A DNA stretch of 64,000 nt from Paenibacillus sp. FSL R5-0345 (GCF_000758585.1 NZ_CP009281.1:992001-1056000), one strand, 5' to 3'; counted from the stretch's first letter, positions 9,041 to 17,763 are shown. The notes: a model not told the origin generated them from the letters alone. Numbers and translations: made by a program.

Positions 9041-10939
9041 ATGAAGTTGCCAAAACCAAAGATAGCGGCTACTTTGCTATTATTTCTATTGCTAACAGCA
9101 ATAGTGCCTTACGGTGCGGCGATAGTGAGTGCTGGATCATCAGACTCTGCGCTGCCGGGTTGGGAAATTAGATTTGGAAATACTGAAGTAGAGACTGTCG
9201 AAGAAGCTGTAGCAGCTTCAGATGATGAATGGATTCGCGTAACGCCTCAAGATAATAAACCAGAGACACCAAGAGGTGTATCCTCAGCGTGGCTCCGGTT
9301 TTCTTTGCCGCAATTAAGTGACAAATCAGCATTGTTCATTAATAAGATATATGGAAATAGCGTTAAGGCTTATCTGAATAACGCGTTAGTATACGATTCT
9401 GAGGATAAGTATAATTTCAACGGCAGTAAAATTCTAATTCCTCTATCCAAAGAAGATGGAGGGCAAAAACTATACATATGGACCCAGGGAGGAAGCAAGG
9501 ATTTAGGGATTGAAGGTGAAATAAGAGTAGATCGTTACAGTACGTTGTTGTCCATTTATGTGAAGCAGGGCTTACTGGATATCATCATTGGGACGACGTT
9601 TATCTTTGTAGCTATTGTGCTCTTGATTTGCTCGCTATTCATGAGAAAAGGATTTTTTACAGACGGATTTTTGCTGGTGCTAATTCTTTTATCCATTGGA
9701 GTAATAGTGGTTACGTATTCTTCGTTCTTGCCGATCGTCCTCGGTGATTATGGGAAAATCGTGCTTGTTTTTTTTGATTTAGCTTTGTATACCTTATTGC
9801 CATCCTTAACATTTTATTTTGAGAAAATTTTCGGTTCAGGGAAAAAACAAATCGTCACCCGATTCCGTAAATTTCAAATGGTTTATTCTATATTCTGTTT
9901 TTCTCTAATGGTTGTTAATATCCTTCTGTCGTATCAGCTGGAAGACTTTTATAGATTTATGACAACTAACGTTCTAGGCATCTTTATGATTTTGCAATTT
10001 ATATTATTGGTAAGCTTGGCGTTTATTCATACTTATCGCGGCAATGCAGATGCCATTGTTTTCACTACAGGGTTTACTATATTTTCTTTTGTATCTCTTA
10101 CTGAATTGGTCGTGTACTACATATCCAGAGAATCCTATCAATTATATTGGTGGAAGTGGGGGTTGATGTTTTTCGTATTATCTTTAATCGTCATACTAGG
10201 GAGAAGGTTTACGAGAAACCATGAACAACTCGTTGAATATTCTCGTAGGCTTGAGAAGTTCAATAATGATTTGCAGCGCTCCGAGAAGATGGAGATTATT
10301 AGTGAATTAGCGGCTTCTGTAGCGCATGAGGTACGAAATCCCTTGCAGGTGACCCGTGGTTTCCTTCAGATCCTAGGGGAACGGTCAGATCATAAGGAGA
10401 GGGAATATATGCAGATGGCCATCGCAGAACTGGATAGAGCCACAGTTATTATTTCAGACTTCCTTACCTTTGCTAAGCCGGGCTTGGAGACTATTGAAAG
10501 GCTTGATGTATCCGAAGAGTTACGCCATGTTTCTGGTATTCTTTCTCCGCTTGCCAATTTACAAGGGGGAGTGATTGAACTCAACCTACAGTCAGATCTC
10601 TGCGTAATTGGGTCATCTGCCAAATTCAAACAAGCCTTTATTAATATTATAAAAAATAGCATCGAAGCTTTGCAGGATAATGGACTGATTAGAGTTACAG
10701 CCTGGGAATTCGGAGCTCATGTAATGATTAGTGTACGTGATAACGGGGAAGGGATGAATGGCAGTGAACTAGCCCGATTGGGTGAGCCTTATTACTCTAA
10801 TAAAACAAAAGGAACAGGGCTTGGACTTATGGTCACCTTCCGAATTATTGAAGCGATGGAAGGGACAACGGAGTTTCAAAGTGAGAAGGGGGAAGGAACG
10901 GAGATTATCATCAAGTTACCAAAGTATAGAAAAATTTAG
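9041..10939 (+). CDS. 7TM sensor histidine kinase with extracellular domain (paralogue 1)
   Basis: This 632-residue protein has a signal-anchor segment (residues 8-28) and an extracellular beta-rich domain (about 30-175) with GVSSAWLRFSLP and KILIPLSKED. About seven membrane helices follow (180-395), then a short coiled linker, HisKA (RSEKMEIISELAAS, phospho-acceptor His429 in AHEVRNP) and HATPase_c (NIIKNSIEA, DNGEGM, KGTGLGLMV). The layout resembles 7TMR-DISM kinases. The kinase core resembles sporulation-type kinases rather than NarL-type ones. A GAGGTG site precedes the ATG. The next gene is a paralogue 104 bp downstream, and no response regulator is linked. The ligand is unknown; the convergent peptide/isoprenoid genes make a modified peptide a candidate. 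Confidence 0.92.
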   Translation: MKLPKPKIAATLLLFLLLTAIVPYGAAIVSAGSSDSALPGWEIRFGNTEVETVEEAVAASDDEWIRVTPQDNKPETPRGVSSAWLRFSLPQLSDKSALFINKIYGNSVKAYLNNALVYDSEDKYNFNGSKILIPLSKEDGGQKLYIWTQGGSKDLGIEGEIRVDRYSTLLSIYVKQGLLDIIIGTTFIFVAIVLLICSLFMRKGFFTDGFLLVLILLSIGVIVVTYSSFLPIVLGDYGKIVLVFFDLALYTLLPSLTFYFEKIFGSGKKQIVTRFRKFQMVYSIFCFSLMVVNILLSYQLEDFYRFMTTNVLGIFMILQFILLVSLAFIHTYRGNADAIVFTTGFTIFSFVSLTELVVYYISRESYQLYWWKWGLMFFVLSLIVILGRRFTRNHEQLVEYSRRLEKFNNDLQRSEKMEIISELAASVAHEVRNPLQVTRGFLQILGERSDHKEREYMQMAIAELDRATVIISDFLTFAKPGLETIERLDVSEELRHVSGILSPLANLQGGVIELNLQSDLCVIGSSAKFKQAFINIIKNSIEALQDNGLIRVTAWEFGAHVMISVRDNGEGMNGSELARLGEPYYSNKTKGTGLGLMVTFRIIEAMEGTTEFQSEKGEGTEIIIKLPKYRKI

Positions 10940-11043
10940 GAGAAATTTATGATTATTCCGTTTTTTAGGAGGAAAGGGTAGTGTAGTGAGCGAAGTAGTA
11001 CACACAGAATATTGTTTCTGAAACTTCCTTCTGAGGTGCCTAT

Positions 11044-12963
11044 ATGCGCTTGATGGTTAAAATACTCCACATTGTTATCATCCTTTCTTTCCTCTGGATA
11101 GGTTTAGATTCTATTATTGTATCGGCGGCAAACCCATATTCATCTCAAGAAATTACAAAGTGGCAAATGAAATGGGGGCCTGAAACAGGAAATACAGAAA
11201 AAGAGGTTCCGTGGAGTGAAGGCCAGCAAAGCTGGATGAACGTAGATTCTAAGAAGGGAATCCCAGATTTACCTTCAGGGGTATCCTCTTCTTGGACCCG
11301 TATTGCCTTACCTGATCTTACATATGTATCTCCTTCGGTGTATATCGATACTTTATATGCTCTTGATGTAAAGGTTTATGTGGAGGAACGTTTGATCTTC
11401 GAGGAAGATCGTAATTATATCAAGGATAATTATTCTTTGCTGTTGCCTTTAAGTAAAGAAGATAAAGGGAAAACACTATATATCTGGACAGCAACGATGC
11501 AAGACAGAATCGGAATTAAAGATAGTGTTGTGATTGGTGAACACAGTCAATTAATAAATAAATATATTGAGAATGGACTAAGCGATGTGATTCTGGGCTG
11601 CGCTTTTTTTCTGGTGGCCATTGTTCTATTTATAAGTGCCTTTTACATAAACAAAGAATATTTCTCCAGTGTTGCCTCATTAGCAGTGGTTATAGCGTCT
11701 ACAGGCATCCTTTCATTAACCTACTCCCCCTTCATTTATACCTTTTACAGTAAATTGGGACCAATCAGCAATGTCTGCTTGGACTTAGCCCTTTTTTCAC
11801 TTTTACCGGCCCTCACCTTTTTATTTGAAAAGTTATTCGGTAGCGGTAAGTTCAGTATCATTCAAAAATTTCGTAAATTTCAAGTCCTTTACTCCTCTTT
11901 TTGTTTCCTATGTCTTTTTATCAATCTCCTATCAAATAATCGTTATATTGAGTTCTATTATTTTGTTTCTACCACTATTATAGGGTTCATCTTCATCCTC
12001 CAATTCATCCTATTAATCGTATGTGTGGTGATGTTCTCACTTAAAGGAAATAAAGATGCTGATGTTTTTGCTATTGGATTTGGGATCGCAGCGTTTACAG
12101 TAGTTGCAGAGCTACTATGGTATTACATCCAAAAAGGGAACTATGATTTGTTCTTGTGGAAGTGGGGGCTTGTTGTTTTCATTATTTCCTTGATCGTAAT
12201 CCTGGAGCGGAGATTGGCCTATAGCCATCAACAGGTTGTTAATTATTCTAGAGAATTAGAGCGTTTCAACAATGAATTGGAGCGTTCAGAAAAAATGGAG
12301 ATCATCAGCGAGCTTGCTGCATCCGTAGCCCATGAAGTGCGAAACCCACTACAAGTAACTCGAGGCTTCCTTCAGCTGATTAGCGAGAAGTCCGTTAACG
12401 AAGAACAAATTTATATGTCAATGGCCTTAAGCGAACTTGATCGCGCATCTAATATAATTACCGATTTCTTGACCTTTGCTAAACCAGAATTTGAGACGAT
12501 CTCTAGCCTGAATTTATATGATGAATTTAAGCATATTGAGAGCATTATGCAGCCTCTTTGTCACATCAATGGAGGAAAGATGATTCTGGATGTATCCGGT
12601 CCATTATGGGTAAAAGGAAATTCCTCGAAGTTTAAACAGGCGTTCATCAACATTATCAAGAACAGTATTGAATCTTTCAGAGAGGAAGGGTTCATTTATA
12701 TGTCGGTGTACGGCGAAGATGATAAAGTGATTATTCACATCAAAGACAATGGGGAGGGAATGGACGCTGATGTTCTGCACCGACTCGGAGAACCGTATTT
12801 CACGAAGAAAAATAAAGGAACAGGATTAGGCTTGATGGTTACTTTTCGTATCATAGAAGCTATGCATGGCGAAGTAAGATTTACAAGCAAAAAAGGAGTA
12901 GGAACCGAATCCATCACCATACTGCCATTGGCAGAAGCTCCGGATGATTCCTACTCCCTATGA
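11044..12963 (+). CDS. 7TM sensor histidine kinase with extracellular domain (paralogue 2)
   Basis: This 639-residue protein has the same architecture as the kinase just upstream. It shows a signal anchor, an extracellular domain containing SGVSSSWTRIALP and LLLPLSKEDKGKTLYIWT, seven membrane helices, and HisKA with His430 in AHEVRNP. The HATPase_c part has NIIKNSIES, DNGEGMD and KGTGLGLMV. The cytoplasmic halves of the pair are much more alike than the extracellular halves. This fits a tandem duplication followed by divergence of the sensing part. GAGGTG precedes the ATG. The stop lies 17 bp from the end of the convergent NHLP-leader peptide gene. A response regulator is not encoded nearby. 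Confidence 0.92.
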   Translation: MRLMVKILHIVIILSFLWIGLDSIIVSAANPYSSQEITKWQMKWGPETGNTEKEVPWSEGQQSWMNVDSKKGIPDLPSGVSSSWTRIALPDLTYVSPSVYIDTLYALDVKVYVEERLIFEEDRNYIKDNYSLLLPLSKEDKGKTLYIWTATMQDRIGIKDSVVIGEHSQLINKYIENGLSDVILGCAFFLVAIVLFISAFYINKEYFSSVASLAVVIASTGILSLTYSPFIYTFYSKLGPISNVCLDLALFSLLPALTFLFEKLFGSGKFSIIQKFRKFQVLYSSFCFLCLFINLLSNNRYIEFYYFVSTTIIGFIFILQFILLIVCVVMFSLKGNKDADVFAIGFGIAAFTVVAELLWYYIQKGNYDLFLWKWGLVVFIISLIVILERRLAYSHQQVVNYSRELERFNNELERSEKMEIISELAASVAHEVRNPLQVTRGFLQLISEKSVNEEQIYMSMALSELDRASNIITDFLTFAKPEFETISSLNLYDEFKHIESIMQPLCHINGGKMILDVSGPLWVKGNSSKFKQAFINIIKNSIESFREEGFIYMSVYGEDDKVIIHIKDNGEGMDADVLHRLGEPYFTKKNKGTGLGLMVTFRIIEAMHGEVRFTSKKGVGTESITILPLAEAPDDSYSL

Positions 12964-12979
12964 GGTTAATCTTGCTGTC

Positions 12980-13219
12980 TTACCAAGAACCGCGTGGGGC
13001 TGCGGTTGCTTTCAATACATCTGATGATGGACTTGGTGGGATTACAAGATAGAATTCATTTGAACCTTCTTCAACGGCTTTCAAGGTAACGCTGTCGGGA
13101 ATGATTACGCCTAGCGCTTCTTGGAGAGCTGCTTTTGGATCTGCGAGTAGTCTTTGCTTGAAACTTGGATCTTCCCATGCCTTTTGAATGACTTGATTTC
13201 TAAGAACTGCTTCTGACAT
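12980..13219 (-). CDS. NHLP-leader (nitrile hydratase-like) RiPP precursor peptide with C-terminal Trp
   Basis: This 79-residue peptide opens with the pattern of nitrile-hydratase-alpha-like leader peptides. It shows IQKAWEDPSFKQRLLADP, then KAALQEALGV, then a beta-type stretch EFYLVIPP. After the IPP the tail is only about 17 residues and ends APRGSW, with Trp as the last residue. Such leaders recruit modifying enzymes in proteusin-type RiPP pathways. The frame is open from GTG at 13228, but AAAGGGTGA is properly spaced only for ATG at 13219. The gene lies 94 bp downstream of the isoprenoid-synthase-like gene on the same strand, with no obvious terminator between. A precursor whose Trp is prenylated is my inference. 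Confidence 0.82.
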   Translation of the reverse strand: MSEAVLRNQVIQKAWEDPSFKQRLLADPKAALQEALGVIIPDSVTLKAVEEGSNEFYLVIPPSPSSDVLKATAAPRGSW

Positions 13220-13313
13220 AATAATCACCCTTTCCGAAATGTATATATTTACCTTAAATAATATAACATAGCAATTGTGCTAATACTATTCTTTTTTCTA
13301 CAAAATAATAGAA

Positions 13314-14249
13314 TTATTGTATATTTTTTGAAAGATAATAAAATAAGCCTCCACCTTGTAATAGCTGCTTTTCTGCTTCAATTGAATCAGAGATCTGTTG
13401 TAAGTTCGTCACTAGCATAGAATGAAATGCAAGAAGATGAGGTACATCTAAGCTGGAAGCTATCACTTTATGATGTGTATCCTGCGCTAATTCGGTATAG
13501 GTATGTAGTCCGCTTGCAGTGAATAGGAAAAATTCGACCTCATTCGATGTGAGTGAGGTTTCTTTATCAGTGGATAGATTACTCCGTGTAAGTGAGAGTA
13601 TACAATTATAGCTGCCTTCTGCTAAATCTTCTTTCCAGTCTTCATAGTCGTCAAGCATTTGTAGGGTAAGTAGAACGGAGTCGATCATTTCCTCAGTCTG
13701 CGGGACAAGAGAATCTTTACCAGATAGAAGAAGGGCAGCAGTGCTGGATAATTTGAGCGGACTGGCTTTATAAGAGATTTTGATTCGATCGCTAAGAAAA
13801 TAATCGCTGGTGGATTCATTACTAACACTGTCTGCCCATTGAGCAATATAGCGATTAAATGAAGTCCAGAAAGAGGAGTCATTCGGAAATAAACCTCTGT
13901 AGATATTCAAAAATTCAACATAGAGCAGGTTCGCCAAAGGTAGTCTTTCGTATGTAGAGGATTCTTTGCTATCCATCAGGTCATCTTGTATGAAAAAATA
14001 TAGCATAAAGAAGACATTGCCCATCGACATTTGACGGGTAATTTCTGCTGAGAGTCCGCAGCCTTTCTGAAGCCAAAAGGGTAATAGATAACATATGTAA
14101 TTTTTGTGGCTTTCCGCATTAAATACGTTAAAATGTTCAAGATAGGACATGCCTTGTGAATTTAGAGGCGCTGGAAATTCGGAGATGATCTTTTTGCTCT
14201 CTTGAAATACTAAGCGGAGTTCTTCTTCGTAATCATTTAGCCAATCCAT
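13314..14249 (-). CDS. Class I isoprenoid-synthase-fold protein, ComQ-like in layout
   Basis: This 311-residue, mostly helical soluble protein has two aspartate-rich motifs. DDLMD is at residues 89-93 after a hydrophobic helix (MLYFFIQ), and DDYED is at 200-204 after LLTLQML. Paired DDxxD motifs that bind Mg-diphosphate are the hallmark of class I isoprenyl diphosphate and terpene synthases. ComQ, which prenylates a Trp of the ComX pheromone, belongs to this fold and has similar length. The ATG at 14249 follows AGAGGAGA. The next gene on this strand encodes the NHLP-leader peptide. No other terpenoid genes are nearby, so peptide prenylation is a plausible role. A free terpene or polyprenyl product remains possible. 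Confidence 0.75.
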   Translation of the reverse strand: MDWLNDYEEELRLVFQESKKIISEFPAPLNSQGMSYLEHFNVFNAESHKNYICYLLPFWLQKGCGLSAEITRQMSMGNVFFMLYFFIQDDLMDSKESSTYERLPLANLLYVEFLNIYRGLFPNDSSFWTSFNRYIAQWADSVSNESTSDYFLSDRIKISYKASPLKLSSTAALLLSGKDSLVPQTEEMIDSVLLTLQMLDDYEDWKEDLAEGSYNCILSLTRSNLSTDKETSLTSNEVEFFLFTASGLHTYTELAQDTHHKVIASSLDVPHLLAFHSMLVTNLQQISDSIEAEKQLLQGGGLFYYLSKNIQ

Positions 14250-14352
14250 TGCATCTCTCCTCTAATGAAATTACAAAAATCTGGTTCTTTCGCCCTGATT
14301 ATATCCTTCTCTTTATTCCATTACAACTAAAATTTAGGAGGTTTCAGGACAA

Positions 14353-14646
14353 ATGGAGTGCTATACTTTGGGTCAAATGCTTATGACGATTCGAATGGGG
14401 CAAAAGGCTGAAACGCCAGACGGCCGCATTGTGATGCGTACCTCTACGGGTCTTATTTGGAGAAACGGGATCTTGAATGGAAAAACAGTAGAAATCAAGG
14501 ATTATTTGTTCTCTGATTTGTGGCAAATCTATGAGGATGAGGAAAGTATGAAAGAGGGAATTGGCAGAGAAAAGCATGAGGAGCGGGAGCGGGAGATGCT
14601 TGAAAATCAATATGAAGAGCTGCGCTTAGCGAGTCGAAAACGCTAG
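14353..14646 (+). CDS. Small protein of unknown function
   Basis: This 97-residue protein has a compact N-terminal part (LGQMLMTIRMGQKAE, then MRTSTGLIWRNG) and a strongly charged helical C-terminus rich in Glu, Arg and Lys. No signal peptide or membrane segment is visible. AGGAGGT lies 10 nt before the ATG. I do not recognise a family. The last codons overlap the left arm of a 16-bp hairpin (14619-14674). The convergent neighbour is the hexosaminidase gene. Confidence 0.62.
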   Translation: MECYTLGQMLMTIRMGQKAETPDGRIVMRTSTGLIWRNGILNGKTVEIKDYLFSDLWQIYEDEESMKEGIGREKHEEREREMLENQYEELRLASRKR

Positions 14647-14674
14647 ATTTAACGTTAAACTCGCCAAGCGCAGC
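14619..14674. terminator. Hairpin at the 3' end of the small gene, possible terminator
   Basis: Sixteen-base arms (14619-14634 and 14659-14674) pair with one mismatch. No clear T-run follows in either direction, so the terminator role is uncertain. Confidence 0.4.
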
Positions 14675-14687
14675 TAGGATGAGGAAA

Positions 14688-16598
14688 TTACTTCGATTTC
14701 AATGCTTCGTATTGACCTCTTAGACGTAGAAGTCTCCAAATACTTTGATCCAAGCCACCGAGTCGGTTGCGCTCGGTCCACAATAGACGATATTGATGAA
14801 GAAGAACATTCAAATCATTGATTTGCTCCGTAATCAGGTTAGGGTCAATCGAATCTGGTGAGGATGCCAGCTGCAGTTTGATTCTGCCAAGCTGCACAGC
14901 GTGTTTCACAAAATGGATTCCGTTACTCAGTTCCTTTAGGACAAGATCAGCATCATCACATTGTAGATCAAGTCCCGAGAGACGTGCCTCGATAGAGAGC
15001 ATGTATTCTTCGAGATTGTTGAAATGTTCTTCGGTAAGTTTCTCTACAATTAACAAATTGTCGAGATTAGTGCGAAGAAGCAGGGACATTTCCGTATCAT
15101 TTGAACGAATAATCTCGGATTCAAGCTGATAGTAATTGCCGAGATCAAGGAGTAGTTGACCAATACCCTCGGAGCGATCGGCAAAGATGAATGTATTTAG
15201 GTACTTTGCAGTGTTCACTTTTAGATTGTTATCTACATTCCAGGCAAGTGCAGCACCGTAAACATATCCAGTATAGCTGATTGGGAGATGCTGCCAGTGT
15301 CCGTGATCCCCCCAATCGGTAATGAGATAGCCGATGGCACCGTTATTCTTGCCATGAATAGCAGCGCTACGCAGATTGGCAAACATATTGTCGCTACGCC
15401 CTGTAATGGAGTTCCATGAGCTGGTGCCTGGGCAGACATAGAAAGGAATACCTGCTTCACGGAATTTGAGGGTATCCGACTCGAAAGGATGTTCCGCACT
15501 ATATCCCCATTCCATTGCAATAATGTCTTTAGGAAGATGAGGAATCAGCTCGGGATGCTGGATAATAATATCACCCCAGAATTGCATCGTTTTGCCGCGT
15601 TTCGTAACGAGTTCATAAATCTTCTGAAGAAAAGATAAATAGATCTGACCTTTGCCTTGTGATTCAGCTAGCGCTTTGCTTTTGCCAAGACCTAGCTCAT
15701 ACGTCTCATCACAGCCTACATTAAACTGATTAGAGGTAAAGTAAGGAAGCAGATCATCGAACATTTTTTCTAGCAGAGGGAGTACGGCAGGGTCTTCGGT
15801 GTCAAACGTACCGGGATGCATAAATAACCCTTCTGGATATACATCTGCCATGTACAATTCCTTAGGAAGCATGAATCCCTCTGGAATTTCCGCCATAGCA
15901 TTGAATTCAGGACGGGAAAGCCAGCCTTCCATATGTCCAAAGCTGTTCTGGTTTGGAACAAGCTCAATATATCGCGCCTTACAATAGGCATCTAGAAGCA
16001 AGATTTCCTCGCCAGTAATCGGAGTTTCAAGCTCCCACACTTGAGGGAAAGATTCATACGCGAACGGAGCACCTTCTATATATAGCTGAACTTGGTTCAT
16101 CTTCAGATCGGCCATAAGGTCAATGATTCGGTACAAGGTTTCTTGCTTTGGAATTTTATTGCGGCTGATATCAATGGTAATCCCGCGAGCTCCAAAATCA
16201 GGTTCATCGTGAATATGCAGATGAGGAATAGATCTTCCGCTTTGCTCAATAATTTGTTTCAGGGTTGCTACGGCGTAGAAAGCCCCGACAGGTGAGCTAT
16301 AGGAGACAACGATACCGCTTTGATCAATAACAATCTCATATGCCTGCTCTGATAAGGATGGCACATAGCTAAAGATACAAGCGGATACTACCGTTGGGCG
16401 TATGCCAATGGATAAAGTTAAATGAAGATTTAAGGCTTGTTTAATCACAGCTTGCAGCTTTTGTGCAGCCGGCATTGCACCTTGTTCTCCCATACTAGGA
16501 AGCACGATGCTTCCGCTTATTGGGAAACGGAATGAACCTTCGGACAATGTGATTTCACGCGGATTAGGTACAAGCAGTAGTGTAGAATGATTAAGCAT
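14688..16598 (-). CDS. Family GH20 beta-N-acetylhexosaminidase
   Basis: This 636-residue protein has the GH20 arrangement. An N-terminal alpha/beta domain (residues 1-130) is followed by a TIM barrel from about 135, with ARGITIDISRNKIP, QVQLYIEG and SFGHMEGW. The catalytic Asp297-Glu298 pair sits in FNVGCDETYELG. A helical C-terminal region of about 170 residues follows the barrel. GH20 enzymes remove terminal GlcNAc or GalNAc by substrate-assisted catalysis. No signal peptide is seen, so it is probably cytoplasmic and acts on imported chito- or glycan oligosaccharides. AGAGGTG precedes the ATG. A divergent AraC regulator starts 84 bp away and is the likely controller. Confidence 0.93.
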   Translation of the reverse strand: MLNHSTLLLVPNPREITLSEGSFRFPISGSIVLPSMGEQGAMPAAQKLQAVIKQALNLHLTLSIGIRPTVVSACIFSYVPSLSEQAYEIVIDQSGIVVSYSSPVGAFYAVATLKQIIEQSGRSIPHLHIHDEPDFGARGITIDISRNKIPKQETLYRIIDLMADLKMNQVQLYIEGAPFAYESFPQVWELETPITGEEILLLDAYCKARYIELVPNQNSFGHMEGWLSRPEFNAMAEIPEGFMLPKELYMADVYPEGLFMHPGTFDTEDPAVLPLLEKMFDDLLPYFTSNQFNVGCDETYELGLGKSKALAESQGKGQIYLSFLQKIYELVTKRGKTMQFWGDIIIQHPELIPHLPKDIIAMEWGYSAEHPFESDTLKFREAGIPFYVCPGTSSWNSITGRSDNMFANLRSAAIHGKNNGAIGYLITDWGDHGHWQHLPISYTGYVYGAALAWNVDNNLKVNTAKYLNTFIFADRSEGIGQLLLDLGNYYQLESEIIRSNDTEMSLLLRTNLDNLLIVEKLTEEHFNNLEEYMLSIEARLSGLDLQCDDADLVLKELSNGIHFVKHAVQLGRIKLQLASSPDSIDPNLITEQINDLNVLLHQYRLLWTERNRLGGLDQSIWRLLRLRGQYEALKSK

Positions 16599-16682
16599 AG
16601 CGTGGACACCTCTTATTCATGTAGAATATGATCAACTTCACAATAACCTTATCACTACTAAACAAGGGGAGGAATGTCTATA

Positions 16683-17537
16683 ATGTCCAAGCACATGGAT
16701 TATATGATCAGTCCATATCCAATACGAATTATTGATCCGAAGGTTGAGTCCTCCAAGCTGAAGCTTAAAAATATAAGAGTAGGACAAGCCGGTCATTTGC
16801 CGGGAAGAACGTTATTCCGGTCGGGCGTAATCTTTGAACACTGGGCAATTGTTTACATAGTATCTGGTGGCGGCACTTATATGGAAACTTCGGGTAAAGA
16901 ACAGCAGGTGCGTGAGGGCAGCTTATTCTTTTTTCGCCCAGGATACAGTTACAATTTCGGTCCACCATCTGGAGGGAGCTGGGATGAGTATTATATTAAC
17001 TTTAATGGGACACGTGTATCGGAATGGCTGGAGTCGGGTCTAATTGCTGGCGGGAATGTGTTCCAAGCAAATTCGATCATGGGTCTTTCGACCTTATTTG
17101 AAGAAGTGCTAGAGCGTATGGAGAGTGGAGAACCTGCAGATGCGGATCGGGCCGCATTACTCGTTGAAAGAATGCTATTGGAGTGTTCATTTATAATAGA
17201 AGAAAAAAGTTGGAATGCCCAGGCAGATTATATGCGTCAAATCCGTGAGGACCTTAATTTATGCATTTATGGTGAAATGGACCTAGAACAAATTGCGGCT
17301 AAACATCATATTTCGATGTCTACACTTCGTCGTCTTGTTCGTCGTAGTAGCGGTTATCCGCTTCATGAATATATTCACCGTCTTAAAATGGCAGAGGCTA
17401 AAAAGCTGCTTCTCAACACCTCATTACAAGTGAAAGAAATCTCTGGTATGCTTCATTATAATGATCCGTTCTATTTTTCACGTTTATTTAAAAAATATAT
17501 GGGGATCGCGCCGCAACTTTGCCGAAGCAACATATAA
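16683..17537 (+). CDS. AraC-family transcriptional regulator
   Basis: This 284-residue protein has an N-terminal cupin-like sensing domain (HWAIVYIVSGGGTY near residue 55, FRPGYSYNFGP near 90). The C-terminus has two helix-turn-helix motifs (about 185-284) with MDLEQIAAKHHISMSTLRRLVRR and YFSRLFKKYMGIAP. The frame also contains ATG at 16674, but GGAGGA abuts that codon. The ATG at 16683 has good spacing. It is divergent from the GH20 gene, so it probably activates that gene in response to a sugar. The stop codon lies inside the left arm of an inverted repeat. Confidence 0.9.
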   Translation: MSKHMDYMISPYPIRIIDPKVESSKLKLKNIRVGQAGHLPGRTLFRSGVIFEHWAIVYIVSGGGTYMETSGKEQQVREGSLFFFRPGYSYNFGPPSGGSWDEYYINFNGTRVSEWLESGLIAGGNVFQANSIMGLSTLFEEVLERMESGEPADADRAALLVERMLLECSFIIEEKSWNAQADYMRQIREDLNLCIYGEMDLEQIAAKHHISMSTLRRLVRRSSGYPLHEYIHRLKMAEAKKLLLNTSLQVKEISGMLHYNDPFYFSRLFKKYMGIAPQLCRSNI

Positions 17538-17603
17538 AACGACATGACTCTACTAGAGTCCCATTGACAATTATTTAAATTTGTATAATGGTGTCGTTTT
17601 ATA
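17533..17603. terminator. Branched inverted repeat at the 3' end of the AraC gene, probable terminator
   Basis: Perfect 12-base outer arms (17533-17544 and 17592-17603, ending TTTTATA) enclose two smaller hairpins, GACTCT-act-AGAGTC and CCATT...AATGG. The interior also contains TTGACA and TATAAT, but only 14 bp apart, so a promoter there is doubtful. Confidence 0.5.
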
Positions 17604-17734
17604 AGTTATGTTGAAAATAATGGATGTATTTTACATATATATGTTAGTTCTTATTAACTATAACGGAATAAATACCAAAATTTAGGAATAAATCCTTCTA
17701 AAAAAATAATAAATTTTTTGTAACTATTTTTCAA
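17604..17734. other. AT-rich intergenic stretch without a gene
   Basis: This is part of the 316-bp gap before the sensor kinase. I see no open frame with a ribosome-binding site. The regulatory signals of the gap are the inverted repeat at 17533-17603, the cre site at 17735-17750 and the promoter at 17764-17792. Confidence 0.6.
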
Positions 17735-17750
17735 ATGGAAGCGCAAACAT
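17735..17750. promoter_or_regulatory. CcpA-type cre operator
   Basis: ATGGAAGCGCAAACAT fits every position of the Bacillus cre consensus WTGNNARCGNWWWCAW. It ends 13 bp before the -35 box of the two-component operon, so carbon catabolite control is likely. Its location upstream of -35 would allow activation. Confidence 0.68.
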
Positions 17751-17763
17751 GGATAATGTCAAC

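Noticed and set aside
17565..17590. TTGACA and TATAAT inside the inverted repeat after the AraC gene
   Set aside because: The spacing is only 14 bp. A much better promoter with 17-bp spacing lies downstream at 17764-17792.
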